A DNA stretch of 64,000 nt, taken from positions 310,001-374,000 of the forward strand of contig MBPM02000061.1 of NCBI GenBank assembly GCA_001695595.3. Direction: 5' to 3'. A model generated the notes under the pieces. The model made no database searches and was not told where the DNA came from. It was given only the letters and a program-made list of their open reading frames with translations. This document shows positions 1 through 11,200 of this stretch, piece after piece. The position numbers and the translations under genes are program-made. Within the stretch, counting starts at the first letter, position 1, and every line of letters starts with the position of its first letter. This DNA is from Plasmopara viticola. Its lineage: Eukaryota > Oomycota > Peronosporomycetes > Peronosporales > Peronosporaceae.

Positions 1-3000
1 GCACCACAAATTGACGTGACAGAAGCTACAAAGGGCATCCTACCGCCTTTCAACAGCAAAGATCGCACAAATGGTCTAAGCTTTGATAGTCTTGTTGTCA
101 CGGATCTCAGTGATCTGTCCGTGACGGCGTACCATGTGGATGAAAACGTCCCGTTTTATTTTCGCGTCTCAGCTATGAACGCTGGTGGATGGGGACCATC
201 CTCCTTGTCAATGCCACAATTTGCCATCCCGACGGCGCAAGTGCCAGGTGCGCCAACAAACGTCTCGCTCACAGCGCTTGATGGCTCGTCGGTTGCGGTG
301 CGTTTCAGCTCCCCGGCAAATGACGGAGGGGCGTCCTTGGACGCGTACCGTGTTGAGTATGGTACAAGTCGGATCGTCGATGAAGTGCAGCAAATTCGGC
401 TGCGTGTTCCCGTGACGAATGAGATGCAGAAAATCAGCACAGTGACGGATACAGTGAGTGAAGTCCAGCTCGTACATTTGACAAGTTCGTTTACTGGTAC
501 AGTCGCGAATGAAGTGCAACAAGTAAATTGCGATGCAGACAGCAAAGCGGGAACATTTTCTTTTACCTTTTTGAGTGAGACAACGGCTCCTATCCCAGCA
601 AGTCAGAGTGATGTCACAAAAATTAAAGCCGTGCTGGAAGAGCTAAATGTCATTACGACCGTAACAGTGGCATTTACGGGCGGACAGACGACTGCGTGCA
701 GTCCGTGTCCGGTCTCCGGCTGCACAGCAGGGTTCACAGTCACCTTTACTTCTGTCCTTGGCCTTCAAGGTGACATGCCTCTTCTTACAGCCAATACGTA
801 CGATTTAGAAGGAAATCGCCGGATTGATATCACAGAGTCAGTAAAAGGCCAGGCGTCTGTCAGTGGCTCATTCAAACTCACGTACCTTCGAGGCAAAGAT
901 GCAGATACAGTAGCTCTCCAATACAATGCACCGGTCTCTGCGATTCAAGCAGCGTTAGCAGCATTGGATACGTCAGTGACGATCGTTGTAACGGATGGAA
1001 CGAGCACGTTACCAGGTGCGGATGTTGCCAGAGGCGAGCGGTTGTGGCGCGTCACGTTTCAAAATAGTGGATACGTGCCGGATATGGTAGTTCGACCGGC
1101 AAATTCGTTCTTACAGGGAAATGGCGCTGGGATTGTTGTGTACACTCGAGGGAAAACGCCAGATCCAAGTGTTCCAGTGTCTGTGGGAGGGAATCACGTG
1201 TCTGGGTTTTTCAAATTGACGCTTGGTGGTCATACAACGGAGTTAATTGAGCATGACGCGTCCGATACAAGTGTCAAGAGTAGATTAGAGGCACTACCGA
1301 ACGTCGGGTCTGTCACAGTGACGCGGTCGATGCCGTCACTAAAGAATGAGTACTCGTGGACTGTCACATTCATTTTGAACCCTGGCAATTTTCCTCCTGG
1401 TGCGGGAGACGTGGATACGCTTGCTGCTGATACGAAATTATTGACAGGCACAAATAGTCAAGTTGTTGTGTCGACGGTGCAGCAGGGGTCACTGTCCCTT
1501 GACGGCACATTTCAACTCGCGTACACTGTCGGTAGTGTTACGCAGACGACTGCCAATTTATCGCCATACGAGTCCTCAGATGGTATCCAACGAGCACTTG
1601 AAACCCTTACATCTATTGGTGGCGTCACTGTTTCGCGTCCGACTCAACCCGACGGCTACAGCTGGTTCGTCACGTTTAGTGGATGTCGTCTTAACCCGGC
1701 CGTGTGCAATATTGGAGACGTAAATCTACTTGCAAGCATTGATACAAATTTGATTGGTGGTCTTGCACCAGCAGTTCCCACAATCACTATAAGTGAAAGT
1801 GCTAAAGGAGTCGCACCGGCATCAACACTACTGGTAACGGATTTATCAGGAGGAGACCCATTCGAAACGATCATTACCAGTCTAACGTACGGCACGACGT
1901 ACTTTACACGCGTGTACTTTCGTAATGACGTGAGCTTTGGACACCGAGCACTGTCCTTACCCGAGTTTGTCACGACGCGAAATCTGCCACCAGGAGCTCC
2001 TTGGCCCGTGACTCTCGTATCGTCGACAGCGACGTCCATAACTGTCGCATGGGATCGACCGACGGTCAACGGTGGCGCCACCGTGAGTGGCTATGAGCTT
2101 TGGATCTCTGAGTGGGCTGAGGCCTCGTACAGAAAGGTGTACGACCGTCCAAACGATGCCGTAACGCTGCAAACGACGCTTTTAACAACAGCCGACAATG
2201 GAATTGAATCGGGCCACAAATATTCTTTTAAGGTGCGAGCAGTCAATTTCTGCTTGTCAGAGAATACCAATGCCGCGTGCTATGGAACCTTTAGCGACCC
2301 GATTGCGTACACGGTCCGAACGCCCGTTGTGCCGGATCCGCCTGCATCATTGACACGAGACTCACGTACCACAATCAATACAATTGCAGCAAATGACGGC
2401 ATTGCATTTGTCAATTGGGAACCACCACGGGATAACGGTGGCTCACCCGTGACCAGCTACAAATTGTTCATGGATGACGGAACGACCGGGTGGGTTCTTC
2501 AAACGCTTATTGGAACTTTTCCGCACGGATACACGCACAAGGTAGTAGGTTGCACTGAAGGCAAAGTGCTTCGTTTCTACATTCTTGCTGTGAATGGCGT
2601 TGGACCATCGGGAAAGAGTCCAATATTGGCTTTGGTCTTGGCCAATGTGCCTTCAGCTCCAGACGTGCCAAGTATCACGGACGTGTCGGCGACGGCAATT
2701 AGTGTGGCATGGCAACCGCCATCCACCTGCACGTCAACGCTTACTGGCTGCAATGGCTCACCACTACTTGGATACCGGCTGTGGCAGTTTGCAGGCGTGA
2801 CGGCGAGTTACACGGCATCCGGGTCACCGGTAAATGTAGAAATCCAACGCATTCGGACGACTGTAGCTGCTCCTGTGCCAGAGATTCAGAGCGTCACTGT
2901 TACTGGCGCCTCCGGCAAATTCAAGTTATACGTCAACTCCCAGCCAACGCCTTTACTAAGTGCCAGTGCCACAGACCTCGAAGTCCAGACTGCCGTAGCT

Positions 3001-5232
3001 ACTTGCGGGGTGAGTCCGACGAGTGTAGTGCACACGTCGACAGCGACGGGAAGAACGTGGATAGTTACGTTTGCCTTAATGGATGGCCCTCAACCGTTGA
3101 TGGTGGTTGTGCCCGATCAGCTTACGAATACAGTGCTTGCCGTCGCGTACACGACTTCTGTGACCCGTTTACAAGCAGGGACGACGGCACTTGGAGGCGA
3201 TTTCACGGTATCCTTTCGCGGATTCGAAACCGACCATTTATCTGTATTAATTGACGCTGTAGAGATGAAGCGGCAACTAGAGAATCTTCCGTCCATCGGC
3301 ACAGTCGAGATCACAGCAGTCACGGGTTCCAACAACGCCATGACTTGGGATGTGACGTTCATGACGGAGCTTGGGGACTTGCCGTTGATGAAGGTGACAG
3401 CTGGAAGGTTAAGTGGTGGCAATCCAACAGTCCAAGTCACAACGACACAAGAAGGAACGGCTGGTCGTATTATCTATGACGGAGCTACTTCGCCTGACAT
3501 TTTGACGTTTACTTCGACCAATTTGGTGCCCGATGCATTGCACGCCTTTGTCGTTGTCGCTATCAATGCGGTTGGCGAAGGAATCGGCGGTGTGGCAACG
3601 CCGGCTGTTGCTGCATCAGCTGGAGCGGCCAGTAGCTACACTGAAGCCTACGGCGGTGCTCTCGTGCAAGGAATGGCGGGTATTGTATACGAAGTCCAGA
3701 GCATAATCACCAGTGGCTTGACAAGCTCCTTTACGCTCCGCTGGGGAACTTCAGGTCCTTCGAGCGCGATCGACACGACAACTACTGCAAGCGCATTAGA
3801 GGCGATGCTACCGACGACAATCGACAGTCTTGGTACCGTTCACGTTTCTCGAGCAGATCTCAATGGCGCCGACTGCATTTGGTACATTACATTTGTCTCT
3901 GTCGTTGGTGACGCTCCAATGCTCGTATCGAGCGAGACGATCCACGTGCAGGTCGAGGAATTTGTCAAAGGCGAAGCCAATGAGTTCTTGATTGCTCCTC
4001 GAAAGGCATCGGGTGACGTGGTAACGTACGCAACGATGCCAGTGAGTTTTCAGGGCAAAGATCGGTTCTGGACGGAATTGTGGGCGTCACCTCCATCAGT
4101 TGTAGACGGCACGCACACGTTCGTGTCGGAAGGAGGCTTGGCTGTGTACAATCCAGTGATTTACGAGGTTCAAGTACTTACATTCAACGCAGTAACGGGT
4201 ACTTTTCGATTAAAATTGGACACAACCAGTGCCCGTCTGGGCGGCGTCGTGGCGATCAGCACTGCACCAGTGGACGCTGCCGTATTAGCTTCGTCCAGTG
4301 ATGCCGAAGCCGCCGACATAATCAAGAAAAGTATCGAAACCCTCGCTAATGTCGAAAGTGTACTCGTATCGCGAGTCTCCACTGCAGGAGCTGCACCCTG
4401 GACATTTTCCGTGACCTTCGTATCTGACTTGTGCGAACAACCGCCTTTGCAACTAATAGGCGATGCTGCATTCATGACCTCTGCAACGCTGCTAACGTCT
4501 ACCCCAGTACTGTTCCAGAAAATTCAAAACGGAGTGTGTGAAGTACAAACAGTGACAACGTCGGCCAGTGTCGAGTCGACCGCTCAAGTACAGTCGATTT
4601 CGACGTGGCTGGACGGTACTGGGTCCACCACTAGTCTCGGTGGATCTTTTGTCTTGACGTTTGCCGGTATGGGCAGTGTCACAGTGCCGTACAACGCGGA
4701 CGCTGTGACGATGAAAAGCCTGCTCGAAAGTCTCAATGGGATCGACGATGTCACAGTGACGGTCAAGGATGCCAACTACGGAACGCCGATAGCAACCACG
4801 GGACTGCAAACGTGGATTGTGACATTTAACGAAATTATGGGCGCTGTTCCCGTAATCACACTCGACTTGCCCACTTCTTTGACTGGAAGCTCCGCCACTG
4901 TTCTCATTAAAGAAGTCAAACGGATGGCACTATCGTTAGGAGGCACGTTTGTGTTAAACTTTATGAGTGAGACCACGCCTTCGTTGCCATTCGACATTGA
5001 AGCAGTCGATATGAAGATGGCACTAGAGACGGCGTTAAGGAACGTTCGCCAAGTAGACGTTCAAAAAGAAGAGCGGTACACTGGCAATCGATGGACCATA
5101 TCATTCACAAAGAACTTGGGAGATTTGCCACTCTTAGAAGCATTTCCGTACGCGTACGAAGTGCAGGAAATTACAACACTGGGTGGTTCGCCAACGCCGT
5201 TGGGAGGTTTTCACGTTATTGTTGGAAAGTGA
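1..5232 (+). CDS. Giant FN3/EVQ-module surface-type protein, 5' partial (first part, before frameshift)
   Basis: The frame is open from base 1, so the true start lies upstream; the first ORF codon at 16 is a GTG inside a repeat. It begins at the end of a guest module and the last strands of an FN3 domain. FN3 domains then start near 241, 1985, 2330 and 2647. Those at 1985 and 2330 look uninterrupted. The ones at 241 and 2647 are split: after the Y-x-V-E-Y or Y-x-L-W strand, guest modules run to about 1800 and 3460, and only then does the FN3 finish (strands ending R-V-Y-F-R-N near 1915 and V-V-A-I-N near 3565). From about 3680 to 5210 there are back-to-back EVQ modules, each with an E-V-Q strand, GTF-x-L, an A-L-E-x-L helix-like stretch, W-x-V-T-F and G-D-x-P-L. 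The frame stops at 5232 inside such a module, and the continuation is in the +1 frame from about 5200. FN3 domains bind or space in extracellular and ciliary proteins, and a surface or matrix role is inferred. There are no introns. The exact function is unknown. Confidence 0.93.
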   Translation, partial: APQIDVTEATKGILPPFNSKDRTNGLSFDSLVVTDLSDLSVTAYHVDENVPFYFRVSAMNAGGWGPSSLSMPQFAIPTAQVPGAPTNVSLTALDGSSVAVRFSSPANDGGASLDAYRVEYGTSRIVDEVQQIRLRVPVTNEMQKISTVTDTVSEVQLVHLTSSFTGTVANEVQQVNCDADSKAGTFSFTFLSETTAPIPASQSDVTKIKAVLEELNVITTVTVAFTGGQTTACSPCPVSGCTAGFTVTFTSVLGLQGDMPLLTANTYDLEGNRRIDITESVKGQASVSGSFKLTYLRGKDADTVALQYNAPVSAIQAALAALDTSVTIVVTDGTSTLPGADVARGERLWRVTFQNSGYVPDMVVRPANSFLQGNGAGIVVYTRGKTPDPSVPVSVGGNHVSGFFKLTLGGHTTELIEHDASDTSVKSRLEALPNVGSVTVTRSMPSLKNEYSWTVTFILNPGNFPPGAGDVDTLAADTKLLTGTNSQVVVSTVQQGSLSLDGTFQLAYTVGSVTQTTANLSPYESSDGIQRALETLTSIGGVTVSRPTQPDGYSWFVTFSGCRLNPAVCNIGDVNLLASIDTNLIGGLAPAVPTITISESAKGVAPASTLLVTDLSGGDPFETIITSLTYGTTYFTRVYFRNDVSFGHRALSLPEFVTTRNLPPGAPWPVTLVSSTATSITVAWDRPTVNGGATVSGYELWISEWAEASYRKVYDRPNDAVTLQTTLLTTADNGIESGHKYSFKVRAVNFCLSENTNAACYGTFSDPIAYTVRTPVVPDPPASLTRDSRTTINTIAANDGIAFVNWEPPRDNGGSPVTSYKLFMDDGTTGWVLQTLIGTFPHGYTHKVVGCTEGKVLRFYILAVNGVGPSGKSPILALVLANVPSAPDVPSITDVSATAISVAWQPPSTCTSTLTGCNGSPLLGYRLWQFAGVTASYTASGSPVNVEIQRIRTTVAAPVPEIQSVTVTGASGKFKLYVNSQPTPLLSASATDLEVQTAVATCGVSPTSVVHTSTATGRTWIVTFALMDGPQPLMVVVPDQLTNTVLAVAYTTSVTRLQAGTTALGGDFTVSFRGFETDHLSVLIDAVEMKRQLENLPSIGTVEITAVTGSNNAMTWDVTFMTELGDLPLMKVTAGRLSGGNPTVQVTTTQEGTAGRIIYDGATSPDILTFTSTNLVPDALHAFVVVAINAVGEGIGGVATPAVAASAGAASSYTEAYGGALVQGMAGIVYEVQSIITSGLTSSFTLRWGTSGPSSAIDTTTTASALEAMLPTTIDSLGTVHVSRADLNGADCIWYITFVSVVGDAPMLVSSETIHVQVEEFVKGEANEFLIAPRKASGDVVTYATMPVSFQGKDRFWTELWASPPSVVDGTHTFVSEGGLAVYNPVIYEVQVLTFNAVTGTFRLKLDTTSARLGGVVAISTAPVDAAVLASSSDAEAADIIKKSIETLANVESVLVSRVSTAGAAPWTFSVTFVSDLCEQPPLQLIGDAAFMTSATLLTSTPVLFQKIQNGVCEVQTVTTSASVESTAQVQSISTWLDGTGSTTSLGGSFVLTFAGMGSVTVPYNADAVTMKSLLESLNGIDDVTVTVKDANYGTPIATTGLQTWIVTFNEIMGAVPVITLDLPTSLTGSSATVLIKEVKRMALSLGGTFVLNFMSETTPSLPFDIEAVDMKMALETALRNVRQVDVQKEERYTGNRWTISFTKNLGDLPLLEAFPYAYEVQEITTLGGSPTPLGGFHVIVGK
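382..519 (+). repeat. EVQ ladder: four E-(V/M)-Q strands in close tandem
   Basis: Four copies of the strand that opens the EVQ module follow each other at codons 382 (EVQQI), 421 (EMQKI), 460 (EVQLV) and 511 (EVQQV), spaced 13, 13 and 17 residues. Only the last is followed by a full module (GTF, A-V-L-E-E-L, F-T-V-T-F). It looks like repeated duplication of the first strand. Similar short series occur near 2838 (E-I-Q then E-I-Q, 15 residues apart) and near 4540. Confidence 0.7.
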
Positions 5233-8200
5233 GCGTACCGTGCCGATTGTATACGATGCGACGGACGTGGCTATGAAATTCGCACTCCAGTCACTACCAA
5301 CCATTGGACTCGTGGACGTCACCCGAACGGATCGTCTCGATCCAGGCAATCGCTTTAGCTGGCAAGTGACGTTCCGTTCTCAGTTGGGCGATATCAACAA
5401 CCTCATGGCTGATTCATCGGGTCTTACTGGTAGCTTTGCCAACGTCACAGTGACAGAACTAGCGCGTGGCAACCAACACGCGCTCACGGGTCAATTTCCT
5501 CAACTCTCCGTCTTTAAGAAACAAAACGGTCGACCGAATTACAGTGCAAGATACATTCCCTATGAAACAAGTGACATGTACTCTGTGGCCGTCCAACAGC
5601 TTCTTCCAGGTGGCCTCTTGGCGCTGTATTTTGACAATTATTGGCAGCAAGACGAGCCCGTGATCAGTCGTGTCGACTCGCAAGTGAACTTTGACTGGGG
5701 TCAAGGTGCGATTTCCAACTATGGACGAGACTACATTAGTATCCGCTGGTTTGGTAAACTTGCTGTCCCGATGACGGATACCTACGTCTTTTATATCTCG
5801 TCCAGTGAAGGAGTGCGTGTGTGGCTAGATCATCAACTGCGCGTGGATACGTGGGATACAGGAGAAGACGAAGGAGGAACACAAGAAAACTTTAATGAAG
5901 TTTTAAAGACAAACACGTTTTATGACGTGCGAATCGAGTACCACGAAGCGACTGGTGCGGCGGCGATCAGTTTGTCCTGGAGCTCGTCATACCTTTCAAT
6001 CGCGACTATACCGAGCACGGCTCTCTTCCATTGTGAACATATTGCTGGCAGTCCGTACCCAATCTCTGTGACGCCTGGAGCGACTGACTTTCCATACACG
6101 ACCGCATTCGGCGATGGGCTCACGCGCGCGACCGCCGGCGTGACGGCGCAGTTTCTCATTCAGGCAAAAGACCAGAACGGCAACAATAAGACGACGGATG
6201 GAGACGTGTTCGACGTGGAGATCACTGGAAGTAATACCGGCACAGCCACAGGAGTGCGATTGGCCCCGTTTGAAGAGCCCAAGTACGTTGGACAAGGGCA
6301 GTACTTGGTCCAGTACTTACCGGCGATCAGCGGATCGTACACCATTTCGGTGCAGACAATAAATGGCGTCGATATTTATTGCGGCCTTGGAAAGTTGTAC
6401 AAATGCAGTCCATTTGCCTTGATTGTCGCTTCGGGTCCTGCAACGCCACACACGAGTCAAGCACTCGGGAATGCTGCTACGACAACGTACGGAATACTCG
6501 ACGGGCTCGTCGAAGCTGTGGCTGGTCTCGTCTCCAACTTTACGGTTCAAGCGCGTGATACGTACACTAACGCAGCCAACGCCGACGATATCTTTGAGAC
6601 GAAGATGGTGCTTCAAAGTGACCGGACGATTCGATACCGCAGTAACGTTCTGATTTCAACACAGACAGGTCTCTACACTGTAGAATACTCGATCCCACGT
6701 GCCGGTGTGTACGAGATTCAAACGTATCTGAATGGTATCCCGATCCTCATGTGCCCGGGAGGCCTAACGTGCCAGACGTTGAACACACCCGCGATTCTCA
6801 CGGTTGTACACAGCTTTTTGCATGGCCCGAGCTGCACAGTGGATGACACGGCGACCGGTGCACTGAGTACCGCCACTAGTGGACATCAAACGTTCTTCAC
6901 TATCTACGCGCGTGACACGTTCGGCAACTTGAGAAAAGGTGATCGGACAATGCATTCGCTCACGACGGGTGACGGTAGATCCGATGCCTTTCTCGTTACG
7001 TTCAAGGGTGCAAATGACGTCTTTTGCACGTCCAGTGCGGTACAAACGCTTACAAGTAATGACAAAACATTCACTGGGTATTTCAAACTCTCTTTTGGGA
7101 AATTTCGAAAGCGACTGTGCCCTCTTTGTGTAGTGGCCTTAGCTGGCGACGTGCTGGCCGTGAGTACGAATCTGGTCGGACTTTTGCTACCAGGAACTAA
7201 GTTTGTGGTACAAGAATGCATTTTCACGGCAGCGAGTGTGACGTCGACCTCTGTTTCTGTAGCTACAAACCATGGCTGCATAGCCTTCACTGCTCAGGCT
7301 CTTGCTCTTCAAGTCGCATCGTCTACCACCGCGGCAACTGAAGCGCTTACGCCGTTAATTTCACACGACGTTAGTGCGTCAGGCTTGCAGTCCATTCTGC
7401 AGGATCTCCACGTGAGCGCAAAGATAGCAGTCTCGCGTATTAATTTGGGAGCCGGTTATCAGTGGAAAGTGACGTTCCTCTCGCATCTACTCGAATGGAG
7501 CGAGGCTCATCTCGCAGTAGAATACACAAGCGGATTCGCGTCGAGTTTGTATGCGCATCCGCTTGTAGTGGCATACACGGCAGCGACAGGTACATATCCT
7601 GTATGGTATACTCCGCACTACGCTGGGCAGTACACTGTAGCCGTGACAACTTGGGACCAAGAGATTCACGTGAAAGGGAGTCCATTTACACTTGTAGTGG
7701 CAGATGACGCGACACATGGTCCGAGTGCACTTGCGGCCACAGGAGACTGGCGCGTGGAAAACTACAGCATGGCAGCCCAGCAAATGGTTGTCGAGGCAGG
7801 AAAGACGCTGAATTTCCAGGTCCAGCTTAAGGATAAACGGCGGCTTGAACAGCAAGCCGTTCGGCTGCGAGCCGTCGTACTAGCGCCGGTGCAAGAGGTG
7901 CAGCGAGTACGTGTAGATGCTTCGCCATTTACACTGAGCTTCCGTGGATCACCGGCATCCGCGTCGCTGACAACTAGCAGCTCATTTGCTAGCATTAAAA
8001 CCGCGCTGGAAGCACTCGCGACCATTACGAGTGGTGGCGTGACCGTGACGCCTGAAAATCCGGGTGATGCGACTGCCCTCTTAAATCAAGCGTTTCTAGT
8101 CACATTTGTAAAAGTGACCGGCAGCTTGCCACTGATGATAAGCCCGAACGCTGGAGCCACCGTGACGCGATTGGTAAGTGGTGTTGTTTCCGTACGACAA

Positions 8201-11200
8201 GAAGTGCAGACTTTGACGTGCACTTCAAGCGTGGCCGTCGCGTTGGCCGGCTCTTTCTCGACCTCGATTCAAGGTGGAGCACCAGTATCTATAGCTGCGT
8301 CCGATACACTAACAACACTGGCCTCGACACTATCATCTCTGGTGGGGTCTTCCGTGTCTGTGACCGCAGAGAACGCCATCCAAACATCGGTGTGTGCACA
8401 AACGACGTCCTCCCGCTTGTTCATCACGTTCAGTCTACTCCTTGGAGACATTGCGCCGCTGACCTACACAATGCCCGTAGGATCTCCACTTACAGTTGCT
8501 GGTGAAGATAACACCGACAACTCTGTAAGCGGCATTTACCCAGCGTGGGGTAGCTTTACGCTATCACTACCCGGACGAGCCGAAGCGACAGTCAACATCC
8601 CGTTCAGTGCATCAGCGACTGCCGTGGAAAATGCACTGGAGGCACTTTCACTCGTAGATTCGGTCACAGTGACGCGCGACTGGTTTGACGTGACCACAGA
8701 GACAGCGGCGGCTAAGCTGGTTACGTTGGCACAGTGGACAGTGACGTTTGACAGCCACTCGGGTAACTTACCGGAGCTCATTCCAGATTACACGGGCATT
8801 TCTATGCGTGACGATGGGCAGCACAAAGCATTCGTAGAGACGGTGGAACGCGTACGTGGATCCGTCGGCAACAACCGCTCCGTGACTACTACTAGTGACA
8901 CACTGGTCACAATGACAACTAGTCGCGAGAACCCAGGAGTATTGGAAGTGCAGGAACTCCTGTGTCGTGGAAACCAAGCATTTACACTGACGTATGGAGG
9001 AGTAAGCAAGGTCATCGCACCTGATGCCTCACTAAGCGAGCTTGAGACTCAATTGAATACAATTCCTGCGGGTGTTCAGCTGTTCGCGACTTTGGACGGT
9101 GTACGAAGACCAGCGGCGGAGCTCTCGACGCCTTCCTTGTTCATTCCAGTGTGCAGTGTAACAAACCCACACACGATCGAGATTGTGTTCAAGGCACCAG
9201 CAGATATGCCCTTTATTGCATGGAGCTCAACGAACAACGACGTGTACATCACGGAGGCAGTCAAAGGCTTTGCACCGAACGAAATTCCGCTTAAAATATC
9301 GAATTTCGAAGTGCAAAAGCTTCAGTGTCAAGTCACGGCGGCGGCGGCAGCCACAGCATCGTTTGATTTATCGTTTGCGGGTGACCGGATCACGGTGGGG
9401 GCAAACACAGTGCCAAGCGCATTTCAAACGCAGCTCAATGGGATGAAAAGCATCGTGCGGGCTGGTGGCGTGGATGTTACGACCTTGTCACCTCAAATTT
9501 GTACTGCGACGGCAAGTTCAATCGATGTGACGTTCCGGAACGTGGGCGACCAGCTTGCGATGATCATCTCTCAGGTTCGCGATGGTATTTTGGTGGCACA
9601 ACTCGCAGAGACTACAAAAGGTCTAGATGCGCTCGTTTACGATGGCTCGCACCAAGGACTTTTTAACGTAAGCGCCACGCCGGTCATCAGTGGAACGTAC
9701 ACGCTGGGCGTAACCGTGCAAAACCTGGCGACGTTCTGTCCACCATCCTTTCAAGTGCAGCCAACACTGGCAAGCGGAGCGACCAGTACACACACGGCGC
9801 CGGCTGTGGTTACGCAAGGAGTCACAGCGTGGTTTAGTGTCCAAGCCATCGATCGGTTCAGCAATTTGCTCGAATCCAGCACTGAATTGGGCCCCGAAGC
9901 CTTTGTAGCAACGCTGTTGCCTTCTTCTACGCAAAGCCTGCCATCTTCTTTTTCCGAGAATTATCCCGTCTCCATTACCGAGTCGCATCCAAATACGAAC
10001 GGCATCTTCTCGCTCAATTTTGTGCCTCAACAGATTGGAATGTACACGCTGTCAATCGTCCGGCGCCAGGCTGGCGGGCTATGGGCCACTTACTACACCA
10101 CGGCCGATTTCACAGACAGCTATATGAGCCATCAAGACGCCGTCGTAGCGTTTCAATGGGGGGAAACATCTCCACTAGGTGATCCATTTCCAAATCGAAA
10201 CTACTCTGTTCGTTGGAAGGGAGAGCTGCGTGCTGCTGTAACTGGCCAGCACGTTTTCACTTTACGAGCCGATAATGCGGTGGCGCTTTCCGTCGACGGG
10301 AACGTACTCCTCGATCTGTTTGCGACACCAACAGTGTCATCATCCGTCAACAAATTTGACTCCTTGTCAATTGAGTTGATCGCTGGTAGCTTTTACAGCT
10401 TGGTGATCAGCTACCGCACGACAAACGCCCAGTCTTTCATTCAATTTGAGTGGCGTTGTCAAACAGCAGGGTTGATGCGCACGGTGGTGCCTTCTGCATC
10501 ATTATACACTTTGACTGCGCTAGTCAACACACCATTCACGATCCAGACGTACCCGGGTGCGATCAACTCCACGCAAGTGCGAAATTCGCTCGATGGTTTG
10601 ATGACGACAAATGTGAGTGACGCTCCTATCGTGACGAAGGCATTGGAGCCGATATCGTTTGTGCTCGAGTCGCATGATGCATTTGGAAACTGTCGATATC
10701 ACAGCGGTAGCGACACGTTCGAGGTGTCGATGATGGCCGTCGACGGCTGGGCACGCATTGGAAAAATGTATGAAGTGGCGACGAATTCGGCTATCCAGTA
10801 CGATCCGACATTTATCTGTAAAGCGTGCGCCGTTGGCTTTGTACCCAACACTCGTACATTGACGTTGAATGTTGACGTGGCCAGTCAATTGGAAGTGGGC
10901 GTACGGTTTCGTGTACTCAATGCAAATAGCGGCACATTGGCACGTCGGCGAGACTGCTTTTTTACGACAGAGAGCATCGCTGGACCGTTCAATGCCGGCG
11001 CCGTCGCCGTCGTGGTCGTAGCTGCCAACGGCTGCGAGGCTTTTGCCGGCTCGCAGTTCGACGTGTCCGCCATCGCACCAACTGACTGGAATTACGTTGG
11101 CACGTGCTCGGTCCTTTCTGGCTCGACGTCGCTCACGTCATGTAGCCGAGATTTTGGACTAAAGCGTGGCGATCAACTGGTGGTCGGACAGGAAGTGAAC

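Noticed and set aside
5150..5260. An intron explaining the frame change near 5200
   Set aside because: The two frames overlap and the module continues without a gap, leaving no room for an intron.
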